Shown: in pieces, positions 34,899-44,092 of the stretch
Position numbering within the stretch: position 1 is the stretch's first letter
Layout: the number at the start of each line of letters is the position of its first letter
Source of the DNA: Marinilabiliales bacterium
GTDB taxonomy: Bacteria > Bacteroidota > Bacteroidia > Bacteroidales > SZUA-534
Assembly (NCBI GenBank): GCA_003512955.1
Contig: DOTG01000040.1
Span: 191,677 to 255,676 of the forward strand
Direction: 5' to 3'
DNA length: 64,000 nucleotides
Notes under the pieces: generated by a model
What the model was told of the DNA's origin: nothing
The model's input: only the letters and a program-made list of their open reading frames with translations
Databases searched by the model: none
Position numbers and translations under genes: made by a program

Positions 34899-36116
34899 AT
34901 GAAAAAAACTTACACAACTTTATTTATTTTAGTTTCAGTTTTTTTAGCAACTATAAATAGCCTGTCTGGATTTTCCTTAGAAAATCTGAAATCAGAAGAT
35001 ACCTTACTACACGATATGCAATTGGTAAAACCTACCATTAATTTCAATGAACCCAATGGCGGGTTTTACAGCGAATACATTGATGTATCATTAAACACTA
35101 TTTTTTATGGAGCCGTTGTACAAAATGTGGGACAAGTAAGCTCCACAGAGGTTTTTCTTGAGATAAAGGTTCTCGAAGGTTATTCCGAAAATGTTCTGGA
35201 CACCTATTATTCTGACACCATTAATGTTCTGGAACCGCTTGAAATAGATACCATCCAGTTTGAGCGTTCTTTTATTACTTGGAATAAAGCAATTCCTATT
35301 GGTGAATTTAAAATTATCTATCTGCTAAAAAGTAATTTGATTGAAGATGATTTATCAAACAATACAGATACGCTATCGTTTGAGCTTTTTCATCCCGATT
35401 GGGTAAATGTATCAAGAAGTACCACGCCAACCGGAAGTCTGGATATTGAAACTTTAGGTTTTAGTAATTTTATTGGTACAACATTAAAATTAAAAAATCA
35501 TATACATCAGATTGTTCGCATGGAGGTTGAATTACCAAATGTTTGGAACAATAACGGGGGACTTGTTGCCCATATTTATGAAAATCAAAAGTTATTAATT
35601 TCAATACCATTTACAATTTATCCTGATAATTATGCCTCGGCTGATTTTTATCTTTCCGGGTGCCTCCATAATCTTTTATATCCTGATAGTCTTTATTATT
35701 TTGGGATATCAATTGAAAATATTGCTACCAAAGAATTAGGTTTATCCATTGGAATTGATACTTCAAATTTTCACAACTTTGAATATGAAAGTATTGCCAA
35801 TATAGATGGAACCTGGACTACTTTGGATTTTGTTCCTGCCATCCGCCTGGTTTTTGATCCTGAAGGAATCCCGGAACACAAGAATTCTATAAATTTTAAC
35901 CTTTTCCCAAACCCTGTCAATCAAACTCTTTACCTGACACAGGTCGCAAACTCATCAATCACTATTCTGAATATGCTTGGTCAAGTCATACATCAAGACT
36001 TTTCAATAAATGAAACATGGAATTTGGATGTAAGCCATTTTAACAATGGTCAGTATTTGGTCAAAGTTGCTAATCAAAACGGGTATGGATTTAAGAAAAT
36101 GGTGATAACTCATTAG
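34899..36116 (+). CDS. T9SS-secreted protein of unknown function
   Basis: A 405-residue protein with a Sec signal peptide (about residues 1-24, LFILVSVFLATINSLSGF) and a C-terminal type A sorting domain (about 325-405) reading FNLFPNPVNQTLYLTQ, ITILNMLGQVIHQDF and NGQYLVKVANQNGYGFKKMV. The middle has a CARDB-like beta-sandwich (VVQNVGQVSSTEVFLEIKV, then a repeat of the form DLSNNTDTLSF) and a second sandwich. It is exported by the type IX system to the surface or medium. No catalytic site is visible. Confidence 0.8.
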   Translation: MKKTYTTLFILVSVFLATINSLSGFSLENLKSEDTLLHDMQLVKPTINFNEPNGGFYSEYIDVSLNTIFYGAVVQNVGQVSSTEVFLEIKVLEGYSENVLDTYYSDTINVLEPLEIDTIQFERSFITWNKAIPIGEFKIIYLLKSNLIEDDLSNNTDTLSFELFHPDWVNVSRSTTPTGSLDIETLGFSNFIGTTLKLKNHIHQIVRMEVELPNVWNNNGGLVAHIYENQKLLISIPFTIYPDNYASADFYLSGCLHNLLYPDSLYYFGISIENIATKELGLSIGIDTSNFHNFEYESIANIDGTWTTLDFVPAIRLVFDPEGIPEHKNSINFNLFPNPVNQTLYLTQVANSSITILNMLGQVIHQDFSINETWNLDVSHFNNGQYLVKVANQNGYGFKKMVITH

Positions 36117-36126
36117 ATAATGAAAA

Positions 36127-37080
36127 ATGGAATTTAATAATCAGGTAATATCCTGGCTCCTTCAGGGTGACCCGGCCATCCAATATCAGGTGTACCGCGA
36201 TTTGTTAGGAATTGAGAGACCCGATATTCAGCAATCCATAGAATATGCAGGTTGGGGGGCGCAATTCCTGGCCCAGCAAAACCCTTCGGGCCATTGGGGA
36301 CGTGGATTTTATCAGCCTAAATGGATTTCGTCGCATTACATATTGCTTGACTTAAAACATCTGAATATATCAAAAGATTGCATCCCGGTTCATCAAACGC
36401 TGAAATTGGTTGTTACCCATGAAAAAGGACACGATGGCGGAATCAACCCGAGTGGTTCCATCAATAATAGCGATGTTTGCATTAATGGAATGGCCCTCAA
36501 TTATCTGTCCTACTTCCGGGTACCACAGGAAGACTTGCATTCAGTAATTGATTTTATTGTTTCACAGCAATTACCCGATGGAGGTTTTAACTGCCGATGG
36601 AACCGCTCGGGTGCCCGTCACAGCTCCATGCATTCTACTTTGTCCGTCTTGGAAGGGATTCAGGAATATTTGGCCAATCAATATTGCTACCGGGAAGAGG
36701 AATTAAAAAGAATGGCAGGTGAATCGCGAGAGTTTTTGTTAGCTCATAAACTTTATCAATCGCACAGGACCGGAGAAATAATGGATAAAAAAATGATGAC
36801 TCTGTCCTACCCTCCCCGTTGGTATTATGATATTTTAAAGTCGCTGGAATATTTCCGTTCAGCCCACATTGGATATGATGAAAGGATGCACGAAGCATTA
36901 ACAATTATCCTGAAAAAGCGGCGAACCGATGGAACCTGGAACCTTCAGGGAAAGCATCCGGGACAGACCCATTTTGAGATGGAAAAACCCGGAAAGCCCA
37001 GCCGGTGGAATACGTTACGGGCATTACGGGTATTAAAACATTTCCAATGGGATGAATCAAAAGGTGCGTCTTTGCAATAA
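36127..37080 (+). CDS. Squalene-cyclase/prenyltransferase-like alpha-barrel protein
   Basis: A 317-residue protein with repeated alpha/alpha-barrel motifs: WGAQFLAQQNPSGHWGRGFY, FIVSQQLPDGGFNCRW, and RRTDGTWNLQGKHPGQTHFE before RWNTLRALRVLK. These QW-like repeats are shared by terpene cyclases and related helical-toroid proteins. The DxDD/DxDDTA motif of true cyclases is not seen, so catalysis on terpenes is unproven. There is no signal peptide. It starts 10 bases after the T9SS protein gene and may be cotranscribed. Confidence 0.75.
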   Translation: MEFNNQVISWLLQGDPAIQYQVYRDLLGIERPDIQQSIEYAGWGAQFLAQQNPSGHWGRGFYQPKWISSHYILLDLKHLNISKDCIPVHQTLKLVVTHEKGHDGGINPSGSINNSDVCINGMALNYLSYFRVPQEDLHSVIDFIVSQQLPDGGFNCRWNRSGARHSSMHSTLSVLEGIQEYLANQYCYREEELKRMAGESREFLLAHKLYQSHRTGEIMDKKMMTLSYPPRWYYDILKSLEYFRSAHIGYDERMHEALTIILKKRRTDGTWNLQGKHPGQTHFEMEKPGKPSRWNTLRALRVLKHFQWDESKGASLQ

Positions 37081-37182
37081 CTCATTATTTTCTTTCATTA
37101 GGACAGTTATTGGTGATTTTGTGGCTAAATTACATATGTCCACAAAATCCACCCAGCAACTAAAAACTTGGAATCCTTAATC

Positions 37183-39168
37183 TTAGAATCTATCGGAAAC
37201 GGCTTTCACAATTTTATAAGTTGTAAGCTGATTGCCTTGAATAATCTGCAAAAAATAGATACCTGAATCCACCGTTTCTCCAAAGTTATTCTGGCCTTTC
37301 CATTCAAAGCAATTATTTGCCATTTGGCTTACTGATTTTTCAAAAACCAATTGCCCCGAAAGGTTGAATATTTTCAGTATTACATTCTCCGTAGTAATTT
37401 TCGGGCTGGTAATCTGTAAATTATCAGTCATGGGATTTGGGTAAAGAATCCAATTTTGGTTTTGATTGTAATTAATCGAGTTTTCAATAACAATTGGATC
37501 TGTTTCCCAAATTTGCGCGGTATCCTGATTCGAAACGTGCAAATTGTCAAACCAAAGAACTTTTTCGCCCATATTTCCATGTTCCGCCACAATTTCGAAC
37601 CGGTCAACGGCTTTCCAGTCGAATTTTCCCTGTGGATTATACCAGGTATCCACATCCCACGAACCCTTTTCAATAAAGTCAGTAAAAGGAATTCTCAGGT
37701 GATGCCAATAACTATCCATCGGAATATCAGAATTATCGAGGGTTATACCCATCCGCCAGGGATGATCGGAATCGTCTGTTTTTGTATCAATGAACCGTAA
37801 ATCGAATTTGGTAGTGGCATCCACCCCACGGACAAAACAATCGAAGGCGTAATTTTCAGAAACCAATTTCGATAAATCTTTATCGGGATTAAAGTTAAAT
37901 CCAATGGAACTGTATTGGCTCGCGTTTTCCCATTTCAGGCAATAGTTGCCATTGTTTGGAAGTTCATGGGCATAAAAATCAATGGCCTGGGTACCAATGG
38001 CTGCATCAAGGATGTTTGTTTCAATATAATCGGAATACATCCGAAAGCCCACACTATCGGGCAATAAAGTGTATTCGTGTTGTTCAGGTACGGTTAATCC
38101 CAAACTCTCTACCAACGAAACATTTAAATCGTAATCAAACATTTCCGATGAATTTTTATTAAAAATGCCAAACCCCCCCTTATATTCCCACAGAGCCCAC
38201 GGAACCTGGTTTTCTTCAAAATATCCGCGTACGGTTTGGTGCCAAAAATCCCGGTCGGTGTCAGGGCTGTTTGGCATGTAAACCCCGAATTCACCACAGA
38301 AAATATCCACATTCCGTGAATTTTTAAACGCTAAAGCAACATCAATATGGCTTTTTACTTTGGCAATAGTTCCATCGTTGTGGTAATTGTTCAAGCTGCT
38401 TTCAATCCAGGTTCCTTTCAGTGATGCTGGACATTCGGGCATTGCAGTATCGTTATAGGGAAAAGGCACTCCGCTCAAATCGGTCATTGAAGGAGTTGAC
38501 CATGAAGCCCCCTGATGGGTGAATAAAAAGGGTTCGTAAAAATGAAAGGTGTACCAGAGTTTTGAATCGGTATAAACCGGGAGTTTACTGAGCTCATAAA
38601 TACTGTTGAATTCGGCTCCACCAACAATGATATAATGTTCTGTATCCTCAGTCCGGATGGCATCGATGGCATTTTTCTGGATGGTACCCCAGGTAGAAGT
38701 GGTGATTCCATGTGGCTCATTTAATACTTCATAAATAATATATTTTGACCGGTTTTTATAATGTGCTGCCATCTGTTTCCAAACCTTGTTCAGTATCGTT
38801 CCCACATTAGGACTGGTATTTACCGAAGGGTTGAAAGTGTGGTTATCAATAATTAAATATATTTGAAACATTTCGGCCCAACTTACAACTGAATCGAGAA
38901 ACTGGACAAATAGCGGATCCAATGTATAATCAACACTTTCGGTCACCATTGAGTGAAGGTTTATGGGTAAACGGACCACATCGCATCCCAGGCTTTTTAG
39001 ATTTTCAAAATCCTTGTAAGTGAATTTTGTAAATTGCATCTGATGGGCATTTTCTGCCTGAAACCAACCCGAAAGGTTAAACCCCTTTTGAAAAGGAATC
39101 TGTGATTTTAGAGCAATAAATAATCCCGAAACCAATAATAATAAGGAAATGAGTAATAGTCTTTTCAT
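37183..39168 (-). CDS. GH5-family glycoside hydrolase with carbohydrate-binding-like domain and T9SS tail
   Basis: A 661-residue secreted enzyme. After a signal peptide (1-20) comes a GH5 catalytic domain (about 25-350): KGFNLSGWFQ, GCDVVRLPINLHSM, acid/base Glu in YIIYEVLNEPHG, WYTFHFYEPF and nucleophile Glu in DIFCGEFGVY. A beta-sandwich with a CBM-like look (about 375-560, ending KVLWFDNLHV) follows. The C-terminal type A sorting domain (about 575-661) reads WILYPNPMTDNLQIT and SGIYFLQIIQGNQLTTYKIV. It probably cleaves beta-glucans or mannans outside the cell. No SusCD pair is nearby. Confidence 0.9.
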   Translation of the reverse strand: MKRLLLISLLLLVSGLFIALKSQIPFQKGFNLSGWFQAENAHQMQFTKFTYKDFENLKSLGCDVVRLPINLHSMVTESVDYTLDPLFVQFLDSVVSWAEMFQIYLIIDNHTFNPSVNTSPNVGTILNKVWKQMAAHYKNRSKYIIYEVLNEPHGITTSTWGTIQKNAIDAIRTEDTEHYIIVGGAEFNSIYELSKLPVYTDSKLWYTFHFYEPFLFTHQGASWSTPSMTDLSGVPFPYNDTAMPECPASLKGTWIESSLNNYHNDGTIAKVKSHIDVALAFKNSRNVDIFCGEFGVYMPNSPDTDRDFWHQTVRGYFEENQVPWALWEYKGGFGIFNKNSSEMFDYDLNVSLVESLGLTVPEQHEYTLLPDSVGFRMYSDYIETNILDAAIGTQAIDFYAHELPNNGNYCLKWENASQYSSIGFNFNPDKDLSKLVSENYAFDCFVRGVDATTKFDLRFIDTKTDDSDHPWRMGITLDNSDIPMDSYWHHLRIPFTDFIEKGSWDVDTWYNPQGKFDWKAVDRFEIVAEHGNMGEKVLWFDNLHVSNQDTAQIWETDPIVIENSINYNQNQNWILYPNPMTDNLQITSPKITTENVILKIFNLSGQLVFEKSVSQMANNCFEWKGQNNFGETVDSGIYFLQIIQGNQLTTYKIVKAVSDRF

Positions 39169-39399
39169 AGTTCTAAGTGATAAAAATTCATTTTAAAAAA
39201 TAGTATGTTTTAATGATGCCTGATTTTTAAAGGTAAAAATAGTGAATAATCAATGTATCTGGGTTTGTTTGTAAAAATAAGTAGTACGAAACAACACAGT
39301 TGATTTAAAAAGTTAAATCTCTTATCTTCATTTTTTCACAAACCATTGAAGATTAATGTTACAAATTTCATATCTTCCATTTTTCAAAAAATTTAAAAA

Positions 39400-39978
39400 A
39401 TGACTGATAAAATCCGTTGCCAATGGGTGGCTAACCAGCCCGGGATTTACACCCACTACCACGACCATGAATGGGGCGTTCCGGTGCATGACGACAAACT
39501 GCTTTTTGAATTCTTGGTACTTGAAGGCGCCCAAGCCGGGCTATCATGGTTGACAATTCTAAAACGCCGCGAGGGTTATCGAAAAGCGTTTGCGGATTTT
39601 AATGTTGAAAAAGTAGCCCTGTTCGATGATGAGAAGGTGGAAGAACTGATGCAGGATATCGGTATCATCCGCAACCGGTTGAAAATAACAGGTACCATTC
39701 AAAATGCCAAAGTGTTTATCGCTATTCAACGGGAATTTGGTTCGTTTAGTAATTATATGTGGCAATTTACCGGAGGAAAACCCATCCAAAACCAATTCAA
39801 AACGATGAAGGAAGTCCCTGCAACAAGTTCAATTTCAGACTTAATTTCGAAAGACCTTAAAAAACGGGGAATGAAGTTCGTCGGTTCTACCATTATTTAT
39901 GCACATATGCAAGCCACCGGAATGGTTAACGATCACCAAACCGACTGTTTCAGGTACCCTGAACTTTCAAAAAAATAA
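39400..39978 (+). CDS. tag: DNA-3-methyladenine glycosylase I
   Basis: A 192-residue HhH-superfamily glycosylase that removes 3-methyladenine from alkylated DNA. The N-terminal Cys of RCQWVANQPG and HDHEWGVPVHDD, LEGAQAGLSWLTILKRREGY, and the C-terminal HMQATGMVNDHQTDCFRY give the Cys/His set that binds the structural zinc in Tag. A Glu in the LEGAQAGLSW block is the usual base-pocket residue. It is a stand-alone gene, followed by a REP-like element. Confidence 0.93.
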   Translation: MTDKIRCQWVANQPGIYTHYHDHEWGVPVHDDKLLFEFLVLEGAQAGLSWLTILKRREGYRKAFADFNVEKVALFDDEKVEELMQDIGIIRNRLKITGTIQNAKVFIAIQREFGSFSNYMWQFTGGKPIQNQFKTMKEVPATSSISDLISKDLKKRGMKFVGSTIIYAHMQATGMVNDHQTDCFRYPELSKK

Positions 39979-40035
39979 CCGGGGAACTCTAAAATTAGCC
40001 GCCGATAAAAACATGGTTAAATGAATACCACGTTA

Positions 40036-40145
40036 TTTCCGCAAGTCACGGGGTGACCAATTGAACACCAATTGTTTGCCCTCTTTGTGTCAAATTGAGT
40101 CACCCCGTGACTTTCAACGGTTTCCTAGATGACTTGCGGATTTAA
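40036..40145. repeat. 110-bp REP-like element, copy 2
   Basis: Differs from 29568-29677 at only a handful of positions over 110 bases, including inside the loops. It lies between the convergent ends of tag and menD, a typical place for such elements. Confidence 0.85.
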
Positions 40146-40225
40146 GCTACCAATTTGTATTTGCTTGAGATTTTAGCAAAAACATTCATCGGATGGCTTT
40201 TCATAGTTGGCTCAGTCCCTTACTA

Positions 40226-41902
40226 TCAATGCGCTTGCAGGTAATTTTTATAAACCTCAGCAGAAACTTCGGCTGGGGTAAACACCTCTAACACTGTAGC
40301 ACCGGCATTTGTGTCTAAAAAAGAGGGAAGCATCTGGTTAAGCTCAATTTCGTTGGAAGCCTTTAAATAATAAACATGAAAAGCCTTGCAAATCATTTTA
40401 ACAGATGCATGATGAGGAGTCTCAAATAATGGAAGATGTCCGGAATTGGCAGGTCCTGGTATCAAACGGAAAATATTGCCCCCGTTATTGTTGATGACTA
40501 AAATCCTAAGGTTCTTGGGTAACTGGTTAAACCAAAGCGCATTTGAATCATAAATAAAAGCTACATCGCCGGTGATTAACACGGTAAGCTTATCATCGGC
40601 CAAGGCAGCTCCGGCAGCTGTGGAACTGGAACCATCAATACCGCTTGTGCCCCTGTTCGAATAATAATTGATGAAAGGGTTCTTCCTGAAAAATTCGATG
40701 TACCGGACCGGCGAACTGTTTCCGGTATGTAGGTTCAATGGTTTAGCAATTTTTGCAAAAAAAGTATGGTACACCATAAAATCACTCCAGGGAACCGTCA
40801 TTATAAACTTATCGTGAAGGCTCTGCTGCTTTGCATTTGCTTTCACCCAGGTTTGTAAGTAGGTTTCGTTTTTGGCTTCCACTTTTTTGTTCAAATATTT
40901 AAATAAAAAAAACGGATTACCTGTTACCTGCTTAGTCAAGCAATTGTAAGTGTCCACCTTTCGGGAACTCAAATCTACATCCCAATGCAAAGCCGGTTTT
41001 ACTTTTCGTAAAAATTCTTTGATTCTTTTCGAAACCACTGGTCCCCCAATGGTGATAAGCAAATCAGGCCGGTACAATAATTCATCATCCGAAGTTAGTG
41101 ATAGCAATAATTTTTCGACCGAATGAATGATACCTTTCCCGGAAAGGTTGCTGTTTGCCGATGCAATTACCGGGATGTTTTTTTGCTGAACTAGCTGATT
41201 CACTGCTTGGTTCAGTTCTTCGTCGGGAAGATAAATCCCACAAACAATAAGGATTTTAGCGGATTGACTCCATTCTTCAATCAATTGCTTATGTATTTTA
41301 GTTTCAATTTTTTGTTGTTGGTCCCCAACTGATTTCGGAATTGAAACCAAGGCACACGTGGTGGTTTCATACAAAGGTTCCCGCAAAGGGACATTGATGT
41401 GCATGGGTCCTCCCGGAAATACCATGTGCCATTTGAACATCCGTTCCAAATAATTACTGGCTTCAGCTTTTAACTCTTCAGTTTCGTCCACAGGCAGATC
41501 GATCGAATGGCTGACAAATTTCTGAAACACCCGTGACTGCCTGATGGTCTGTCCATCTTCCTGTCCAATCAACTCAGCAGGCCTATCGGCTGTAATAGCA
41601 ACCAACGATATTTCCTGGTAATAGGCTTCGGCCAACGCGGGAGCCAGATTTAATACCGCCGTCCCGGAAGTGCATACCACAGCAACGGGTTCGTGTAATT
41701 GCCGGGCTAACCCCAATGCGTAATAACCCGCACTCCGTTCATCAATAATGGAATAACAGGTAAATCCCGGATGGTTGGCAAACGAAATAATCAAAGGGGC
41801 ATTTCTGGAGCCCGGACACAGTACCACTTGTTTTATGCCAAAAGAATGGCATTTCTCTACCAAAATTTGAACTATTTGCTTGTTACTGGCCGTGTATTCC
41901 AT
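40226..41902 (-). CDS. menD: 2-succinyl-5-enolpyruvyl-6-hydroxy-3-cyclohexene-1-carboxylate synthase
   Basis: A 558-residue ThDP enzyme of menaquinone synthesis, joining isochorismate and 2-oxoglutarate. Recognisable parts are FGIKQVVLCPGSRNAPLIIS, VAVVCTSGTAVLNLAPALAE, ITADRPAELIGQEDGQTIRQ, RGTSGIDGSSSTAAGAALAD and the ThDP-binding region VLITGDVAFIYDSNALWFNQ with NNNGGNIFRL. The ATG at 41902 (MEYTASNKQ) fits the family start; the frame upstream overlaps menF and is not conserved-looking. It follows menF by 23 bases. Confidence 0.95.
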   Translation of the reverse strand: MEYTASNKQIVQILVEKCHSFGIKQVVLCPGSRNAPLIISFANHPGFTCYSIIDERSAGYYALGLARQLHEPVAVVCTSGTAVLNLAPALAEAYYQEISLVAITADRPAELIGQEDGQTIRQSRVFQKFVSHSIDLPVDETEELKAEASNYLERMFKWHMVFPGGPMHINVPLREPLYETTTCALVSIPKSVGDQQQKIETKIHKQLIEEWSQSAKILIVCGIYLPDEELNQAVNQLVQQKNIPVIASANSNLSGKGIIHSVEKLLLSLTSDDELLYRPDLLITIGGPVVSKRIKEFLRKVKPALHWDVDLSSRKVDTYNCLTKQVTGNPFFLFKYLNKKVEAKNETYLQTWVKANAKQQSLHDKFIMTVPWSDFMVYHTFFAKIAKPLNLHTGNSSPVRYIEFFRKNPFINYYSNRGTSGIDGSSSTAAGAALADDKLTVLITGDVAFIYDSNALWFNQLPKNLRILVINNNGGNIFRLIPGPANSGHLPLFETPHHASVKMICKAFHVYYLKASNEIELNQMLPSFLDTNAGATVLEVFTPAEVSAEVYKNYLQAH

Positions 41903-41925
41903 AGCTGGTGGAGTTGTCGGTTTCT

Positions 41926-43029
41926 TTATATAGATAATTGTTCTAGAATCCGTTCCAACGTCTGAATTTTGATGCGTGTCTCTTCCCATTCCTTTTCTGG
42001 TTCCGATTCGGCAGTGATTCCCCCGCCTGCATATAAAAGCACCCCATCGTCGAAAGCCTGAAGACAGCGTAAATTCACAAACAGATTCATTTTGTTGGAA
42101 GGATCGAAAGGCCCCAAAAACCCTGTGTAATATTCCCGATCGTACCCTTCGGTTTCTAAAATCAGTTCCAACGAATCTTTAACAGGTAAGCCGCAAACGG
42201 CCGGTGTTGGATGCAGATTTTCAATAAACTGCCCTATCCTGTTTTGAATGTTTTCTTTGCTGAATTGCAGAATGGTTTTAAGATGCACCACATTACCTGC
42301 AATAGTTGTTTCTGGGCCAATCTCTGAAACAGGTGCAATCCGGAACATTTTTAACACATTCCGGATATGTTCGGTCACCAGTTCCTGTTCCACCCTCTCT
42401 TTATGATCCCAGGTAACTTCGTCATTGGGTTTTTGAGGTTGTGTTCCAGCCAATGAAACGGTTGTGGCAGAACCATTATTAGTGGAAAACAACAATTCGG
42501 GTGTAGCCCCTACCCAATATCCGACATTTGGTATAAATATCTGGTAAACAAAGGCATTTATATAGGTCTGATTTAAAGCCTCAAACAACTGGGGCATCTG
42601 CTTTATGGAATAAGCCGGAAGCCATTTACTCCGCGATAGCACTGCCTTCCGTATTTTAGTGGTTTCAAACTCCTTTAAAAAGAAATTTACCTGCCGGATG
42701 TGTTCCTTCTTTGCCAATTCCAGGTCAAAGGCACTTTGTTTTACGCTACTGATTATAGGTTCGCGTTTTTTTTTGCATTGAAAATTTTCCAAATTTACCT
42801 TGCTTCCCGATGGAATGATATAAATGGGTAAATGTTTACAAATTTGAAAAGGAGAAAATATAAAACCTTTGTGCTTATCCAGTTGGCTGAGCGAGTAAGT
42901 TTTAATTAGTTCCTCAGGATGGCAAAATATATAATCCACCTTTGTTTCACCCGGCAACGACCACATGGCATAGGGCAAACCGCAATGGATGGCTTTATCT
43001 GCATATTCACGATATTTTTCCATCATCAT
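41926..43029 (-). CDS. menF: Isochorismate synthase
   Basis: A 367-residue chorismate-binding enzyme converting chorismate to isochorismate. The C-terminal domain shows RKAVLSRSKW, VGATPELLFSTNNGSATTVS, LAGTQPQKPNDEVTWDHKER, ENLHPTPAVCGLPV, the YDREYYTGFLGPFD block and YAGGGITAESEPEKEWEETR, the standard set. Three ATGs in a row (43029, 43026, 43023) follow the thioesterase stop; the first is used. Short N-terminus as in other Bacteroidota MenF. Confidence 0.93.
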   Translation of the reverse strand: MMMEKYREYADKAIHCGLPYAMWSLPGETKVDYIFCHPEELIKTYSLSQLDKHKGFIFSPFQICKHLPIYIIPSGSKVNLENFQCKKKREPIISSVKQSAFDLELAKKEHIRQVNFFLKEFETTKIRKAVLSRSKWLPAYSIKQMPQLFEALNQTYINAFVYQIFIPNVGYWVGATPELLFSTNNGSATTVSLAGTQPQKPNDEVTWDHKERVEQELVTEHIRNVLKMFRIAPVSEIGPETTIAGNVVHLKTILQFSKENIQNRIGQFIENLHPTPAVCGLPVKDSLELILETEGYDREYYTGFLGPFDPSNKMNLFVNLRCLQAFDDGVLLYAGGGITAESEPEKEWEETRIKIQTLERILEQLSI

Positions 43030-43030
43030 T

Positions 43031-43450
43031 TCAGGCTTGTTTTTCAACAATAATATTAGTCATCCGGCTGATATTCAAAAGATTTCCTTGTTGATCGGTA
43101 ATTTTGATTTCGCTCACATGGGTTTGTCTTCCTTTGTGGATGATTTGTCCACGGGCAGTTACAAAACCTGAGGACACGCTTTTCAAATGGTTGCCATTAA
43201 TCTCCAGACCTCTCACATCGTGGGTTTCCATATTGATGTTCAGGTACGAAAGGGCACTCCCAACTGTTTCGGCCAGAGCCATCATGGCTCCACCGTGCAA
43301 TATCCTCGCCGGGTTATAAGTTTTTTGTTCCACGGGCATAGTTGCTTCAATAAAATTGTCGCCGGCTTTCGTAAATTCAATCCCAAGGTAATCAATAAGG
43401 GTATTTTTTACATAATTATTGATGTATTGAATAATCTCTCTTTCGTTCAC
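43031..43450 (-). CDS. PaaI-type hotdog thioesterase, probable DHNA-CoA thioesterase
   Basis: A 139-residue hotdog-fold protein. ARILHGGAMMALAETVGSAL is the HGG signature with the catalytic acidic residue in the helix, and GLEINGNHLKSVSSGFVTAR and THVSEIKITDQQGNLLNISR are the usual strands. Its location directly upstream of menF (1-base gap) suggests hydrolysis of 1,4-dihydroxy-2-naphthoyl-CoA in menaquinone synthesis (MenI role). That is inferred from context; other acyl-CoA substrates are possible. Confidence 0.85.
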   Translation of the reverse strand: MNEREIIQYINNYVKNTLIDYLGIEFTKAGDNFIEATMPVEQKTYNPARILHGGAMMALAETVGSALSYLNINMETHDVRGLEINGNHLKSVSSGFVTARGQIIHKGRQTHVSEIKITDQQGNLLNISRMTNIIVEKQA

Positions 43451-43561
43451 GATAACTAGATTTTGTGCAAAATAAATGAAATTGGCAGAACTTTCCTTGT
43501 TTTTGGCCGAATCAATAAAATGTTAAATACCATATTGAGCAAGAACAGGGACGGCAGAAGT

Positions 43562-44092
43562 TTATTTCCTTAAAAACTCCTTCTCCACTTTGTCTAAAAT
43601 AAGTTTAAACCAGTAGGTAAATTTTTCGGGATGAAGTTCCATTTCTTGCTTTAAATCGGGAAGGGTTATCCAGCGCAAAGCTGCCACTTCATCAGGATTA
43701 AACGTAGGGATTCCTTCCCATTGTCCAAAGTAAACATGGTCAATTTCGTGTTCAGTAAGGCCATTATCGAATTGGGCTTTGTAAATGAATGAGAATTTAA
43801 AATCAACATGGGTGTCAAAACCCATTTCAAAATTTAGCCGATGATGCACGCATTCTTCCATACCCATTCCATGTAGCAGGTGGCTGCAACAGGTATTGGT
43901 CCATAATCCCGGTGAATGGTATTTGTGCAGTGCCCGTTGCTGGAGGAGCAGTTCACCTTTTTTATTGAATACAAAAACAGAAAATGCACGGTGAAGGGTT
44001 CCTTCTTCGTGCACTTTAAGCTTATCACCGTATCCTGTGATTTGGTCGTTAGTATCAACAAGCGCTATTAACTGGTCGTTCAATTGCTTCAT
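43562..44092 (-). CDS. idi: Isopentenyl-diphosphate delta-isomerase (type I)
   Basis: A 176-residue Nudix-fold isomerase that interconverts IPP and DMAPP. LHRAFSVFVFNKKGELLLQQ, then RALHKYHSPGLWTNTCCSHL with the catalytic Cys, and LTEHEIDHVYFGQWEG with the catalytic Glu are diagnostic. The gene overlaps the DUF116 gene upstream by 38 bases and lies 111 bases before the thioesterase gene. Its place next to men genes fits supply of the prenyl side chain of menaquinone. Confidence 0.93.
   Translation of the reverse strand: MKQLNDQLIALVDTNDQITGYGDKLKVHEEGTLHRAFSVFVFNKKGELLLQQRALHKYHSPGLWTNTCCSHLLHGMGMEECVHHRLNFEMGFDTHVDFKFSFIYKAQFDNGLTEHEIDHVYFGQWEGIPTFNPDEVAALRWITLPDLKQEMELHPEKFTYWFKLILDKVEKEFLRK

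Noticed and set aside
36127..37080. True squalene-hopene cyclase
   Set aside because: It is about half the expected length and lacks the DxDD motif; only the repeat fold is supported.
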